Origin: Collinsella sp. | GTDB lineage: Bacteria; Actinomycetota; Coriobacteriia; Coriobacteriales; Coriobacteriaceae | Direction: 5' to 3' | DNA: 33,793 nt | Assembly (NCBI GenBank): GCA_019414645.1 | Contig: DXLP01000011.1 | Location: 27,722 to 61,514 of the forward strand | The notes under the pieces: generated by a model | Told to the model about the DNA's origin: nothing | What the model saw: only the letters and a program-made list of their open reading frames with translations | Database searches by the model: none | Made by a program: the position numbers and the translations under genes | Shown here: one piece after another, positions 1-8,175 of the stretch | Numbering within the stretch: position 1 is the stretch's first letter | Layout: the number at the start of each line of letters is the position of its first letter

Positions 1-55
1 AACCCTGGACCTTGGGATTAAGAGTCCCCTGCTCTACCAACTGAGCTAACGACCC
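1..55 (-). tRNA. tRNA-Lys (CUU), partial at window edge
   Basis: The minus strand reads the 5' acceptor strand, D arm, anticodon arm and start of the T arm of a tRNA. The anticodon loop is CTCTTAA, so the anticodon is CUU (Lys). These 55 bases are identical to the matching part of the complete copy at 99-174, giving a tandem duplication with a 119-base offset. The 3' part lies outside the window. Confidence 0.9.
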
Positions 56-59
56 AAAG

Positions 60-85
60 CTAAAGTCCGTTATGGCGGACTTTAG
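60..85 (-). terminator. hairpin between the two tRNA-Lys copies
   Basis: The arms CTAAAGTCCG and CGGACTTTAG form a perfect 10-bp stem with a 6-base loop. On the minus strand the stem is followed by CTTT and then directly by the next tRNA. It may be a weak terminator or a processing hairpin in the tRNA precursor. The short T-run argues against efficient termination. Confidence 0.4.
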
Positions 86-98
86 AGGAGATATCGTG

Positions 99-174
99 TG
101 GTGGGCCGTCAGGGGGTCGAACCCTGGACCTTGGGATTAAGAGTCCCCTGCTCTACCAACTGAGCTAACGACCC
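99..174 (-). tRNA. tRNA-Lys (CUU)
   Basis: A complete 76-base cloverleaf on the minus strand. The acceptor stem pairs GGGTCGT with ACGGCCC, the anticodon loop is CTCTTAA (anticodon CUU), the T loop is TTCGACC and CCA is encoded at 99-101. It lies between tRNA-His upstream and a second identical Lys copy downstream, so the three probably form one transcript. Confidence 0.95.
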
Positions 175-196
175 GATATCAACACGAAGCAAGAAC

Positions 197-274
197 TGGG
201 GTGGGTAAAGGGACTCGAACCCTCGACCTACGGGACCACAACCCGTCGCTCTAGCCAACTGAGCTACACCCACC
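197..274 (-). tRNA. tRNA-His (GUG)
   Basis: The minus-strand cloverleaf has acceptor stem GTGGGTG paired with TACCCAC and anticodon loop TTGTGGT (anticodon GUG). An extra G at 274 pairs with discriminator C73, the G-1 identity element of histidine tRNA. CCA is encoded at 197-199. It is the first tRNA of the minus-strand cluster. Confidence 0.95.
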
Positions 275-300
275 GTGTCCTGTGCGCTTCGCGCTCGACT

Positions 301-329
301 ATTATTGCAAGGAACGCCATGCGATGCAA
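301..329 (-). promoter_or_regulatory. promoter of the tRNA cluster
   Basis: The minus strand shows TTGCAT, a 17-base spacer, then AATAAT, a good sigma-70-type match ending 27 bases before tRNA-His. Nothing else is transcribed in that direction from here. Assigned by pattern only. Confidence 0.55.
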
Positions 330-439
330 GCCCCAATTTTCAAGAATTTTGAAAAGAGTTTTTCGAGTGCGTTTCGAGCAATTCCCACCCTTTTCATAGG
401 AGTAAACTTGCCCCACTGCAAACCCTCGAAAGGACCGTC

Positions 440-1621
440 ATGAAAGAACTCTCCAATCGCACGGCATCATTCACCGATTCGGTCATCCGCCGCATGACAC
501 GCATCTCCAATAAGTACGGTGCCGTCAACCTCTCGCAGGGCTTCCCTGACTTCGATCCCCCGGCGCAGCTGCTCAACAGCCTGAGCACCATCGCCGCCGA
601 CCCCAAGCCGCTCTATCACCAGTACTCCATCACCTGGGGCTCCCAGGCCATGCGCGAGGCGCTCGCTGCCAAGCAGGAGCACTTTATGGGCATGCCGGTC
701 GACCCCAACCAGAACATCGTGGTCACCTGTGGCTCCACCGAGGCCATGATGGCCGCCATGATGACGGTTACGAACCCCGGAGACAAGGTCGTCATCTTCT
801 CGCCGTTCTACGAGAACTACGGCGCCGATACCATCCTCTCAGGTGCCGAGCCCATCTACGTGCCGCTCAACCCGCCCACGTTCGAATTCGATCGCGAGGT
901 CCTCGAGGCGGCCTTCCGTGATAACGATCCCAAGGCGATTGTCCTGTGCAACCCTTCCAACCCTTGCGGCAAGGTCTTTACGCGCGAGGAGCTCACCTTT
1001 ATCGCCGACCTCTGCAAAAAGTACGACGCCTACTGCATCACCGACGAGGTGTACGAGCACATCGTCTACGCGCCCCACGAGCACGTCTATATGGCCACGC
1101 TGCCCGGCATGTTCGAGCGCACTATCAGCTGCAGCTCGCTGTCTAAGACGTACTCCATCACCGGCTGGCGTCTGGGCTACACCATTGCCCCGACCCAGAT
1201 CACCGAGCGCATCAAGAAGGTCCACGACTTTCTCACCGTGGGTGCCGCCGCTCCCCTGCAGGAAGCCGTCGTCACCGCCCTCAAATTCGACGACAGCTAT
1301 TACCAGGAGGTCCTCGACCTCTACGCCGCCAAGCGCGACCTGTTCTGCCAGGGACTCGACAGCATCGGTCTTGAGCACAACGTGCCACAGGGCGCCTACT
1401 ACGTCATGATGGACATCTCTGAGTTTGGATATGATAGCGACCTCAAATTCTGCGAGGACCTCGCGTCTAAGGTGGGCGTGGGCGCCGTACCCGGCTCGAG
1501 CTTCTTCCGCGAGCCCGTCAACCATCTGATTCGTTTCCACTTTGCCAAGCGAGACGAGACACTTAACGCGGCGCTGGAGAACCTCAAGTCGCTGCGTGAT
1601 AAAATCAAGCCGCGCGGGTAA
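440..1621 (+). CDS. PLP-dependent aminotransferase, class I/II
   Basis: A 393-residue fold-type I aminotransferase of the aspartate/aromatic/kynurenine aminotransferase superfamily, cytoplasmic. It transfers an amino group between an amino acid and a 2-oxo acid using pyridoxal phosphate. Visible landmarks are the N-terminal LSQGFPDF substrate loop (31-38), NPSNPCGK (171-178), TDEVYEH (201-207), the cofactor lysine in SLSKTYS (Lys236) and GWRLGY (242-247). The length is normal for the family. AAAGGA lies 7 bases before the ATG, and a strong terminator follows the stop, so the gene looks monocistronic. The exact substrate cannot be read from sequence. The QGFPDF pattern resembles kynurenine/methionine-type transaminases, but aspartate or aromatic amino acids are equally possible. 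Confidence 0.9.
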   Translation: MKELSNRTASFTDSVIRRMTRISNKYGAVNLSQGFPDFDPPAQLLNSLSTIAADPKPLYHQYSITWGSQAMREALAAKQEHFMGMPVDPNQNIVVTCGSTEAMMAAMMTVTNPGDKVVIFSPFYENYGADTILSGAEPIYVPLNPPTFEFDREVLEAAFRDNDPKAIVLCNPSNPCGKVFTREELTFIADLCKKYDAYCITDEVYEHIVYAPHEHVYMATLPGMFERTISCSSLSKTYSITGWRLGYTIAPTQITERIKKVHDFLTVGAAAPLQEAVVTALKFDDSYYQEVLDLYAAKRDLFCQGLDSIGLEHNVPQGAYYVMMDISEFGYDSDLKFCEDLASKVGVGAVPGSSFFREPVNHLIRFHFAKRDETLNAALENLKSLRDKIKPRG

Positions 1622-1646
1622 GGACGGCCCAGCAACTAAAGCAACC

Positions 1647-1690
1647 AAAGAAGCCTCGCACCGCCCGCCGCGTTGCGAGGCTTCTTTTTA
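1647..1690 (+). terminator. rho-independent terminator of the aminotransferase gene
   Basis: The arms AAAGAAGCCTCGCA (1647-1660) and TGCGAGGCTTCTTT (1674-1687) are perfectly complementary around a 13-base loop, and the second arm runs into a T-tract. It starts 26 bases after the stop codon. Confidence 0.9.
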
Positions 1691-1695
1691 TAGCG

Positions 1696-1724
1696 CTTTC
1701 TTAAATGGTTTAGAGCTCTATACT
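1696..1724 (+). promoter_or_regulatory. promoter of the ROK kinase gene
   Basis: TATACT at 1719-1724 is a near-consensus -10 box, with a weak -35 (CTTTCT, 17-base spacer). It lies just after the preceding terminator and about 40 bases before the kinase ATG, as expected for an independent unit. Confidence 0.4.
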
Positions 1725-1762
1725 TTAGTCACGGAGCAACTCGTCCCAGAGAGAGGAATACT

Positions 1763-2653
1763 ATGGCAGAGCAGCAGCTTATCGGAGCGCTCGAGGCTGG
1801 CGGCACCAAGATGGTCTGCGCCACGGGCTATGCAGACGGTACGGTCCTGGAGCGCGAGCAGATTGCGACCACGACCCCGCAGGAGACCGTTGAGGCCGTC
1901 AACGCATGGTTTGCCGACAAGGGCATCGCCGCGCTGGGCATCGGCGCCTTTGGCCCCACCGCAGTCAACCCTGCCTCGCCCCAATACGGCAAGATCCTGG
2001 AGACGCCCAAAACGGCATGGCGCTACTTCGACCTGCTGGGCACCATCCAAAACGAGCTCAATATTCCCTGTGGCTACGACACCGACGTCAACGTCGCCTG
2101 CCTGGGCGAGGTCACCTTTGGCTGCGCCCAGGGCCTCACCGACGCGGTCTACCTGACCATCGGCACCGGCGTGGGCGCCGGCGTGCTCTCGGGCGGCCAG
2201 CTCGTGCACGGCATGATGCACCCCGAGGCCGGGCACATCCTGGTCACGCGCGACCCGCGCGACACCATCGGCGAGCACAGCGGCTGTCCCTTCCACGACA
2301 ACTGCCTCGAGGGCCTCATCGCCGGCCCTGGCGTCAAAAAGCGCTGGGGTGGCAAGAGCGCCGGAGAGATGGCCGACGACCCAGAGGCTATGGATCTGCT
2401 TGCCGGATATCTTGCGCAAGCGCTCATGACCTACACGCTGTGCTATGCCCCGCAAAAGATCATCGTCGGCGGCGGCGTGGCCGACCACACCCCTATCGTG
2501 CCGCTCGCCCGCAAAAAGTGCGCTGAGATGCTCAACGGCTATATCGTCACGCCCGAGGTCAACGACATCGATACCTACATTGTCAATAACAGCCTCGAGG
2601 GCAAGCAGGGCATCATGGGCTGCCTTGCCCTGGGCGCACAGGCGCTCCAGTAA
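1763..2653 (+). CDS. ROK-family sugar kinase, probable fructokinase
   Basis: A 296-residue ROK-family kinase that phosphorylates a hexose with ATP in the cytoplasm. The N-terminal phosphate loop is ALEAGGTK (9-16), where EAGGTK is typical of ROK fructokinases. The DTDVN segment (106-110) holds the likely catalytic aspartate (Asp108). The ROK signature zone follows: HPEAGH (153-158), then Cys175, His178 and Cys181, matching the zinc site known in Bacillus fructokinases. AGAGAGGAA precedes the ATG. There are no sugar-transport neighbours, so fructose is inferred from motif style only. Glucose or mannose kinase activity is the alternative. Confidence 0.85.
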   Translation: MAEQQLIGALEAGGTKMVCATGYADGTVLEREQIATTTPQETVEAVNAWFADKGIAALGIGAFGPTAVNPASPQYGKILETPKTAWRYFDLLGTIQNELNIPCGYDTDVNVACLGEVTFGCAQGLTDAVYLTIGTGVGAGVLSGGQLVHGMMHPEAGHILVTRDPRDTIGEHSGCPFHDNCLEGLIAGPGVKKRWGGKSAGEMADDPEAMDLLAGYLAQALMTYTLCYAPQKIIVGGGVADHTPIVPLARKKCAEMLNGYIVTPEVNDIDTYIVNNSLEGKQGIMGCLALGAQALQ

Positions 2654-2740
2654 AGGACACCTCAACGGGGCGCGGCGTAGCCAAACTCGCAAAACGCCCG
2701 GACATCGCCGTCACGCCCCCGCAGGAGCCCCCAAACGCAT

Positions 2741-2784
2741 AAGGCCGCCTAGGACCAAGCAAAACATCCTAGGCGGCCTTTTTG
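2741..2784 (+). terminator. terminator of the ROK kinase gene
   Basis: The arms AAGGCCGCCTAGGA (2741-2754) and TCCTAGGCGGCCTT (2767-2780) are perfectly complementary and followed by TTT. The right arm overlaps the last codons of the convergent vanZ-like gene, so the two transcription units end inside each other. Confidence 0.9.
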
Positions 2785-3218
2785 GTATATATCAGCAACC
2801 GTAAGAGATATCGGAGCACGACACCTGTCGTCGCTCCACAGCAGTCGATCATCACATCGGTAATCATGCCGGCGCGACCGGGCACAAAAAGCTGGATCGT
2901 CTCGTCGATAGAGGGGACGAGTAGCAAGAACACCGCCGTGGGCAGCAACACATCAAACGTGCGCCGGCCTTCGAGGTCAAAGGCGTGCGTCGCCAAGATG
3001 CCAAGCACCATGTACTCGGTAAAATGGGCGCACTTGCGCACGACGAAGTTGGTCACCCACTCGTATGGAAGCCCCAGGGCCTGCAAAAAGCCGCGAATGG
3101 ATTCCATAATCGACAGGCTCAACGAACCAGACCCCGTACCGGGAACCAGCGAATTGCCCCAAATGACGAGTACCATGGCGCAAGCGGCAAGCGCCCATTT
3201 TCGATCGACCTTAACCAT
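2769..3218 (-). CDS. VanZ-family membrane protein
   Basis: A 149-residue integral membrane protein matching the VanZ-like family in size and layout. There is an N-terminal helix (about 8-25), then the family's typical segment with RKCAHFTEYMVLG (about 62-74), a helix with DETIQLFVPGR (about 106-116) and DVMIDCCGATTG (about 122-133) before a last helix. VanZ of enterococci gives low-level teicoplanin resistance, but most VanZ-like proteins have no established role, so resistance should not be assumed. Its ATG is 7 bases after the stop of the upstream minus-strand gene, so the two are probably one operon. GGAGG lies 12 bases before the ATG. Confidence 0.85.
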   Translation of the reverse strand: MVKVDRKWALAACAMVLVIWGNSLVPGTGSGSLSLSIMESIRGFLQALGLPYEWVTNFVVRKCAHFTEYMVLGILATHAFDLEGRRTFDVLLPTAVFLLLVPSIDETIQLFVPGRAGMITDVMIDCCGATTGVVLRYLLRLLIYTKKAA

Positions 3219-3225
3219 GCGGCAA

Positions 3226-4677
3226 TTATGCCTCCGCGCGCAGCGGCGTAAAGCTGGCGGTACCGCCTTCGATAACGCTCAAATAGGCACGGCCCGTGCG
3301 CTTGACGGCCGCAGACTGCAGACGGTTGATCTCTTCCTCGAGAATCTGATTGACGCGCTCATGGCGGCGGTTTTCCATAACGCCAGCAGCGATAGCCTCG
3401 GCTCGCTCGATACCCTCTCGCGATATACGAGCGGTATCCTCGGGAAGCACGGAACTGTGGCGGCCGACATAGACGGGAGCAACCGATGCAGGTGAGGCTG
3501 CAGGCGTGGGCACCGCCACGGGGGCGGGCTCGGCAGCCTCGGCCATGATCGCCATGGCGGCGGCCCACATGCCCTCGTGGCCCGAATAATCGGCCATGGG
3601 GATATCTTCCTCAAGAGAGGCATCGGGGAGACTGTCGGTGTCCACGCGATCCTGGGTATCGATAGAAGCGGTGATGGCGGCGGGCTCGTCCAGATCGTCG
3701 AGATCCACACCCTTAGCATCGGAAATGATGGGCATGCTGGCGAGCTTGGCGTTGTACGGCGCCGCCTCCGCGGCCTGCATTTGGGCAGAAGCGCCCCAAA
3801 GCGAGCTTTCGGCAGCACGACGAGCGGCGACGGTCTCCTCGTCGATAGCCAGGGGCTCGTCGGCAAAGGGATCGACAGCAGGAGCCGGCTGAGCCGCGCC
3901 CTGCTGGCCGGCCGAAGCGGCCGCCGCGGCAGAGGTGTACGCAGCCGACGACGCGCCGTTATGGGCGGCATTGTTAGCGGCGTTGGCTACAAGTGCCACG
4001 AAGGCCGCGGTGCTGCCCGCAGGGGCGACATGAGAGCCCGAGACGGCGCGTGCGGCAGCGGCAATGTCATCGCGATTGTAAGAACCGGTCTTTCCACCGT
4101 TGGTGAGCTCGTCGATAGCGACCTGATAGACATCGCGCGAACGTACGGGATCGCAGCTGACCGGCGAATCGTCATCGAGCATGCTGTCGATCATAGACCA
4201 GGCATCGGCCTCATCCATGGCGTTAGCCGCGCGCGCGATGGTGGGAACGCCATCGTCGGCGTGGCGGCGCTGGAACGCACCGGTCAGGCCGGAGAGAAAT
4301 GCGGAAGAAGGCTGTGCGGCATTGGCCTGATCGGTCGGGGCCGCAGGCCGAGATGCCACCCCCTGCTGCTGCGCGGGAATCGAGGCGGTCTTGAACTCGT
4401 TGTGGGTCTGGGCAAACTGCGCGGCGCCGCCCACGGCATCGGGCTCAAACAGGCGGCCATCATGCTCGGCGCGATACTCGGAGATGCCCAGCGAGGCCGC
4501 GTAGATGCCCACGCCCGCCACCGCACCAACGGCAAAGGGAACAGCGCCCGCGACAACCGTCTCGTTGACCGACGAGAACGGCAACGTCGCGGCATACATC
4601 ACCACGGGGGCGGCAAGGCCGATCCCGCAGGAAAGTCCGGCAAGGACTGCTCGTTGTGTTGCATCAGAAGAAGCCAT
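3226..4677 (-). CDS. hypothetical membrane-anchored Ala-rich protein
   Basis: No family recognised. From the ATG at 4677, preceded by GGGGAGAG, the product has 483 residues. An in-frame start 27 bases upstream lacks a ribosome site. Two hydrophobic helices near the N-terminus (about 9-30 and 40-62) suggest a membrane hairpin. A long Ala/Pro/Asp-rich, probably disordered region follows, interrupted by a compact acidic block with WSMIDSMLDDD and RDVYQVAIDEL (about 165-195). The C-terminal 90 residues look folded and partly coiled-coil, containing GIERAEAIAAGVMENRRHE and EEINRLQ. It lies directly upstream of the VanZ-like gene, which suggests a shared envelope role, but nothing in the sequence shows which one. 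Confidence 0.75.
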   Translation of the reverse strand: MASSDATQRAVLAGLSCGIGLAAPVVMYAATLPFSSVNETVVAGAVPFAVGAVAGVGIYAASLGISEYRAEHDGRLFEPDAVGGAAQFAQTHNEFKTASIPAQQQGVASRPAAPTDQANAAQPSSAFLSGLTGAFQRRHADDGVPTIARAANAMDEADAWSMIDSMLDDDSPVSCDPVRSRDVYQVAIDELTNGGKTGSYNRDDIAAAARAVSGSHVAPAGSTAAFVALVANAANNAAHNGASSAAYTSAAAAASAGQQGAAQPAPAVDPFADEPLAIDEETVAARRAAESSLWGASAQMQAAEAAPYNAKLASMPIISDAKGVDLDDLDEPAAITASIDTQDRVDTDSLPDASLEEDIPMADYSGHEGMWAAAMAIMAEAAEPAPVAVPTPAASPASVAPVYVGRHSSVLPEDTARISREGIERAEAIAAGVMENRRHERVNQILEEEINRLQSAAVKRTGRAYLSVIEGGTASFTPLRAEA

Positions 4678-4992
4678 GAGCTCTCCCCATCTTCCAGCAC
4701 CCAAATCGCATCATTTAGTTGGCTGCGCGAGAGAAGATGAAGCGGGACATGCGTCCCAAAGCAACGGTATATGGTTCGTTTCATCTGCGTTTTCCGTCGC
4801 GAAGCTTAAAAGTTATTATGCGAAACCGACCCTCCGATTGCAAGCGATGAGGCCGGATTGTTGCTCGAAAACTGCTGCTTGTCGGTCATATGGTCAAAAA
4901 ATGTTGCCGAGTGACGCCATAAAGAAAGGGCCGGGGCATAAACCCCGGCCCGATTGCCCGTTCTTATAGCGATATTGCGTGCGGCTTATGGT
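4678..4992. other. intergenic region, no gene
   Basis: This 315-base gap lies between rho (3' end) and the hypothetical gene (5' end), both minus strand. It holds the rho terminator at its right end and a small hairpin, GGGAC-atgc-GTCCC (4744-4757), in the likely leader of the hypothetical gene. I see no open frame with a ribosome site and no repeat-family member. Confidence 0.6.
4919..4951 (-). terminator. terminator of rho
   Basis: The arms GGGCCGGGG (4928-4936) and CCCCGGCCC (4943-4951) form a perfect 9-bp GC stem with a 6-base loop. On the minus strand the stem is followed by TTTCTTTA. It lies about 40 bases beyond the rho stop codon. Confidence 0.85.
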
Positions 4993-7536
4993 CTAAAACG
5001 CCTGCTCGTAGTCACTGTGTTTTTTGGCCGAACGCACCAGGAACTCCTGGTTGGTGTTAGTGCCCTTAAGGCCCTTAATAAACGACGCCGCCGCGCGCTC
5101 GGTGTTGTTCATGCCGGCGAGGATGCGACGCAGGCCAAAGACAAACGGGCGCATCTGCTCGTCGACCAGCAGGTCCTCGTTGCGCGTACCGGAGGCAACG
5201 GGGTCGATGGCCGGGAAGATGCGACGGTCGGCAAGATCGCGGTCGAGCTTGAGCTCCATGTTGCCGGTGCCCTTGAACTCCTCAAAGATGACTTCGTCCA
5301 TCTTGGAGCCGGTGTCGATGAGGGCGGAGGCGAGGATGGTGAGCGAGCCTCCGTTTTCGATATTGCGGGCTGCACCCAGGAAACGCTTGGGCGGATACAG
5401 GGCTGCCGAATCGACACCGCCCGAAAGGATGCGACCCGAGGCGGGTGCCGCCAAGTTATAGGCGCGGGCAAGACGCGTGATGGAGTCGAGCACCACCACG
5501 ACATCGCCGCCCAGCTCCACAATGCGCTTGGCGCGCTCGATGACGAGCTCGGCCACGCGGGTGTGGTTGTCGGCAGGCATATCGAAGGTCGAGGCCACGA
5601 CCTCGCCCTTGATGGAGCGCTGCATATCGGTGACCTCTTCGGGGCGCTCGTCGACGAGCAGGCAGATGAGGTGCACCTCGGGGTTGTTGATCGAGATGGA
5701 CTGGCAGATCTTCTTAAGGATCGTTGTCTTGCCGGCCTTGGGCGGCGACACGATCAGGCCACGCTGGCCCTTGCCGATCGGTGACACGATATCGATGGCG
5801 CGACCGGTGATGGAATCCTTGCCGTGCTCCATGCGCAGCGGCTCGTTGGGATAGACCGGGGTAAGGTCGCCGAACTTGGGGCGGTTGCGGATCTGCTCGG
5901 GATCCATGCCGTTAACGGTCGTGATCTTGGCGAGGCCGGCACGCTTGTCGCCGCCGCGCGAGGGGCGCAGTGAGCCCTCGATGACATCGCCCGTGCGCAG
6001 ACGCGCGGAGCGGATGAGGTAAGCGGGGACGAAGGCGTCTTCGTTGGATTTCATGTAACCGTGAGCATGGATGATGCCGGAGTTGTCCGGGCGAATCTGC
6101 AGGATGCCCTTAATATCGCGGAAGCCCTCGGCCTTCGCGGCGGTCGTGTAGATCTCCTCGACAAGCTCGGCCTTCTTCTTGCCGGTCGTCTCGATCTCGA
6201 ACTCTTTTGCCTTCTCGCGCAGCTCGGCTACCTTCATGGCCGCAAGCTCCTCGCGCGAAAGCGTGGGCTCGGTGGGGGCGGCGTTGCGCTCCTTGTTGCG
6301 CTGTTTGCGGTCGCGCTGACGGCTGCGGCGGTCGTTGTTGCGATCGTCCTTGCGGTCGTTGCGCTCGTCGTTGCGCTTGTGCTGACGGCGGCTGGGGCGG
6401 GCGCCCTCTTCGGTCTCGGTGCCTTCGGCAGCCGCGGCTGCGGTTGCATCGGTGCCGGACGGAGCCTCGCCCTCTGCCTTGGCGTCGGCGTTGGCATGGT
6501 TGCTGGGTTCGGCGTCGCCCTGCTGCTCGGCACCCTTGGCCCTCGCGGACTTCTTGCGCGTGCGCTTGGGCTTCTCAGTTGCCGGCTGGTCGACGTTCTC
6601 GGCCTCGGAAGCGGCATCGGCGGTTGCCTCGGAGGACTTGTCGTCGACGGGCTTGGCCTCAGCCTTGACCTTCGCCTTCGTCGAGCGCTTTGCCGCGGTG
6701 CGACGGCTGCGGCCGGGACGGACATCGGCGGGCTCGGCATCGGCAGATGCGGGAGCCTCGGTGGACGGAGCGTCCTGGACCGGGGCATCGGCCGTGGCCG
6801 TAGGCTCGGCCGTCACCGCTGCGCCCTGGGCAGCAGCTGCTGCGGCAGCGGCTTTCTCGGCCTCAACATACGCCTTGGGCTTGCGGCCGCGACGATGCGG
6901 GCGCAGAGCCGGATCAACGACGGGAACCTCGTTGACCTCAGCGTGCACGACGGGCTCAGCGGAGGAAGCGCCCTCCGCTGCAGCAGAACGAGCCGGAGCT
7001 TCAGCGACCTCAGGAGTCAGCTGCTCGGCGGGCTGCTGCGTCTTGGCTGCCGCACGGCGCCGCGTGCGCGGTGCCGGCTTCTCGGCCGACTGTTCGGCAG
7101 CAGGAGCCTCGGGGGCGACCGACGCAGCGAACTCAGTCAATGCCGCGGCCTCGCGCTCGGCAGCGCGACGGCGGGCACGCACAACCTGGGCCTCGCTAAT
7201 CTGCGCCAGTGCACGGGCCTGCGCGACCTCATCGGAAATGGGGGCCGAAGCATCGGTGGCAACGGGGCGCTTCGCGCGCGTGGTGCGCGCCGTACGACGC
7301 TTGGGCTTTTCGGCATCCTCGCCGTCCGCAGCAGGCTTGGCCAAACGACGCGTGCGCTTAGGCTTAGCGGGAGCAGCCTCCTCGCTAGCAACAGGCGTGG
7401 TGGGCGTGGCGGCCTTAGGCGCCTCGGGAGCCGAGACCTGCGACGGCGCGGGTACCACGGCCTGGTCCGACGTAAGCGGTGCAGCGGGAGCCGTTTGCGT
7501 CGTCGTTATTTCGTTTTCTTGTTGTTGATCAGACAC
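4993..7536 (-). CDS. rho: transcription termination factor Rho with about 420-residue N-terminal extension
   Basis: An RNA-dependent hexameric ATPase helicase that ends transcription. The conserved part begins at about residue 425 with the Rho N-terminal helical domain (LSREELAAMKVAELREKA). It continues with the RNA-binding cold-shock-like domain (about 470-545), Walker A SPPKAGKTT (about 596-604), Walker B DVVVVLDSITRLARAYN (about 676-692) and the secondary RNA site with KRFLGAARNIENGGS and TGSKMDEVIFEEFKGTGN. E. coli Rho is about 420 residues, so this 847-residue protein is doubled by an N-terminal tract of Ala, Pro, Glu, Lys and Arg ending in Arg/Asp/Asn-rich repeats (about 375-415). That tract should be disordered. 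The start is GTG, with only a weak GAAAG upstream, so the precise start is less certain. Confidence 0.97.
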   Translation of the reverse strand: MSDQQQENEITTTQTAPAAPLTSDQAVVPAPSQVSAPEAPKAATPTTPVASEEAAPAKPKRTRRLAKPAADGEDAEKPKRRTARTTRAKRPVATDASAPISDEVAQARALAQISEAQVVRARRRAAEREAAALTEFAASVAPEAPAAEQSAEKPAPRTRRRAAAKTQQPAEQLTPEVAEAPARSAAAEGASSAEPVVHAEVNEVPVVDPALRPHRRGRKPKAYVEAEKAAAAAAAAQGAAVTAEPTATADAPVQDAPSTEAPASADAEPADVRPGRSRRTAAKRSTKAKVKAEAKPVDDKSSEATADAASEAENVDQPATEKPKRTRKKSARAKGAEQQGDAEPSNHANADAKAEGEAPSGTDATAAAAAEGTETEEGARPSRRQHKRNDERNDRKDDRNNDRRSRQRDRKQRNKERNAAPTEPTLSREELAAMKVAELREKAKEFEIETTGKKKAELVEEIYTTAAKAEGFRDIKGILQIRPDNSGIIHAHGYMKSNEDAFVPAYLIRSARLRTGDVIEGSLRPSRGGDKRAGLAKITTVNGMDPEQIRNRPKFGDLTPVYPNEPLRMEHGKDSITGRAIDIVSPIGKGQRGLIVSPPKAGKTTILKKICQSISINNPEVHLICLLVDERPEEVTDMQRSIKGEVVASTFDMPADNHTRVAELVIERAKRIVELGGDVVVVLDSITRLARAYNLAAPASGRILSGGVDSAALYPPKRFLGAARNIENGGSLTILASALIDTGSKMDEVIFEEFKGTGNMELKLDRDLADRRIFPAIDPVASGTRNEDLLVDEQMRPFVFGLRRILAGMNNTERAAASFIKGLKGTNTNQEFLVRSAKKHSDYEQAF

Positions 7537-7713
7537 AGTGTTTGCTCAACTTTCTTTTCAAGCCCTGCGATCACATGCTCCCTGCATATACCTTCAGGGC
7601 GGCTAAACAGTCTAGCTCCGTCCAAAAAGCGACGGGCATCATTGATCTGTATCGAGATGATTGCGTCAAATACGCAGCGTTAGTGTAACACAACCGCTGC
7701 CACCTGCAACTTA

Positions 7714-7775
7714 GTCATCGGGGACGTTCATAAACGACTAGTCAAAAGGGACACTCTTTACAAAGTTCCGGCGTA
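7714..7775. repeat. GGGGACG...GACACTC interspersed repeat, degenerate copy
   Basis: GTCATCGGGGACGTTCATAA resembles GTCATTGGGGACGCTCTTGA at 28661-28680. It is followed at similar spacing by AAAAGGGACACTCTTTA, a decayed match to the AAGGAGTGTCCCC arm found at 15721 and 28694. It is one of several short intergenic repeat families in this window. Confidence 0.5.
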
Positions 7776-7790
7776 CACCATCGCCACATC

Positions 7791-7860
7791 ATAAGCTGCG
7801 GTGAAATAGTTCCCAAATCCCGGCCGACACCTCTATAGCAGGAACCATTCCACCGCAACT
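7791..7860. repeat. GCGGTGAAATAG inverted repeat, copy 1
   Basis: AGCTGCGGTGAAATAGTTCC (7794-7813) pairs with GGAACCATTCCACCGCAACT (7841-7860), allowing a few mismatches and wobble pairs. Related sequences lie at 15794-15860 (complete) and 33395-33416 (one arm). Confidence 0.65.
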
Positions 7861-7958
7861 CACAAGAAGAAGGCAGATCAAGCCTCAAGCGTCGAGAAAA
7901 CGGTACAGCTAAGGGGCAAGGGCATCGGTCCCAAGATCAACACGCCACGAATCACGCC

Positions 7959-8087
7959 CATCTACTACGTTTGCCCCCGCACCCTGACCGTGCTCATTAT
8001 TTTTCGAAAGTCGCAGGCCTGCTACCTGCGGTTTTAATATTGCGATTTTCTGCGTGGTCCGGGGAACGCACTTAAACGTAGTAGATG
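7959..8087. repeat. 129-bp element with 14-bp perfect terminal inverted repeats
   Basis: CATCTACTACGTTT (7959-7972) is perfectly repeated in inverse at 8074-8087. Nested inside are CCCC/GGGG, GAAAGTCGCA/TGCGATTTTC and CGCAGG/CCTGCG pairings, so the whole element can fold into one branched hairpin. It has no coding content. It could be a MITE or a structured RNA. Confidence 0.6.
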
Positions 8088-8135
8088 TCCCCGATTCTTG
8101 GCAGAAGGTGTTCCGCCGTTCCTCCACGGGACAAC

Positions 8136-8170
8136 AATGATCCGTTTTCCTCCGTCCCCAAAGGGTCATT
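8136..8170. repeat. TGATCC hairpin repeat, copy 1
   Basis: AATGATCC and GGGTCATT bracket the loop GTTTTCCTCCGTCCCCAAA. The same 35-base unit, with GGATCATT as right arm, occurs at 24256-24290 and inverted at 24201-24235. A decayed copy lies at 17255-17286. Confidence 0.7.
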
Positions 8171-8175
8171 TTCAA

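Noticed and set aside
2769..3218. Glycopeptide resistance from the VanZ-like gene
   Set aside because: No vanA/B-type ligase, dehydrogenase or dipeptidase is present, and VanZ-like proteins are common without resistance.
6061..7683. 540-residue open frame antisense to the Rho extension
   Set aside because: High-GC, low-complexity coding sequence opens the complementary frames. The product is Gly/Leu/Arg-rich with no domain, and the sense frame is unmistakably Rho.
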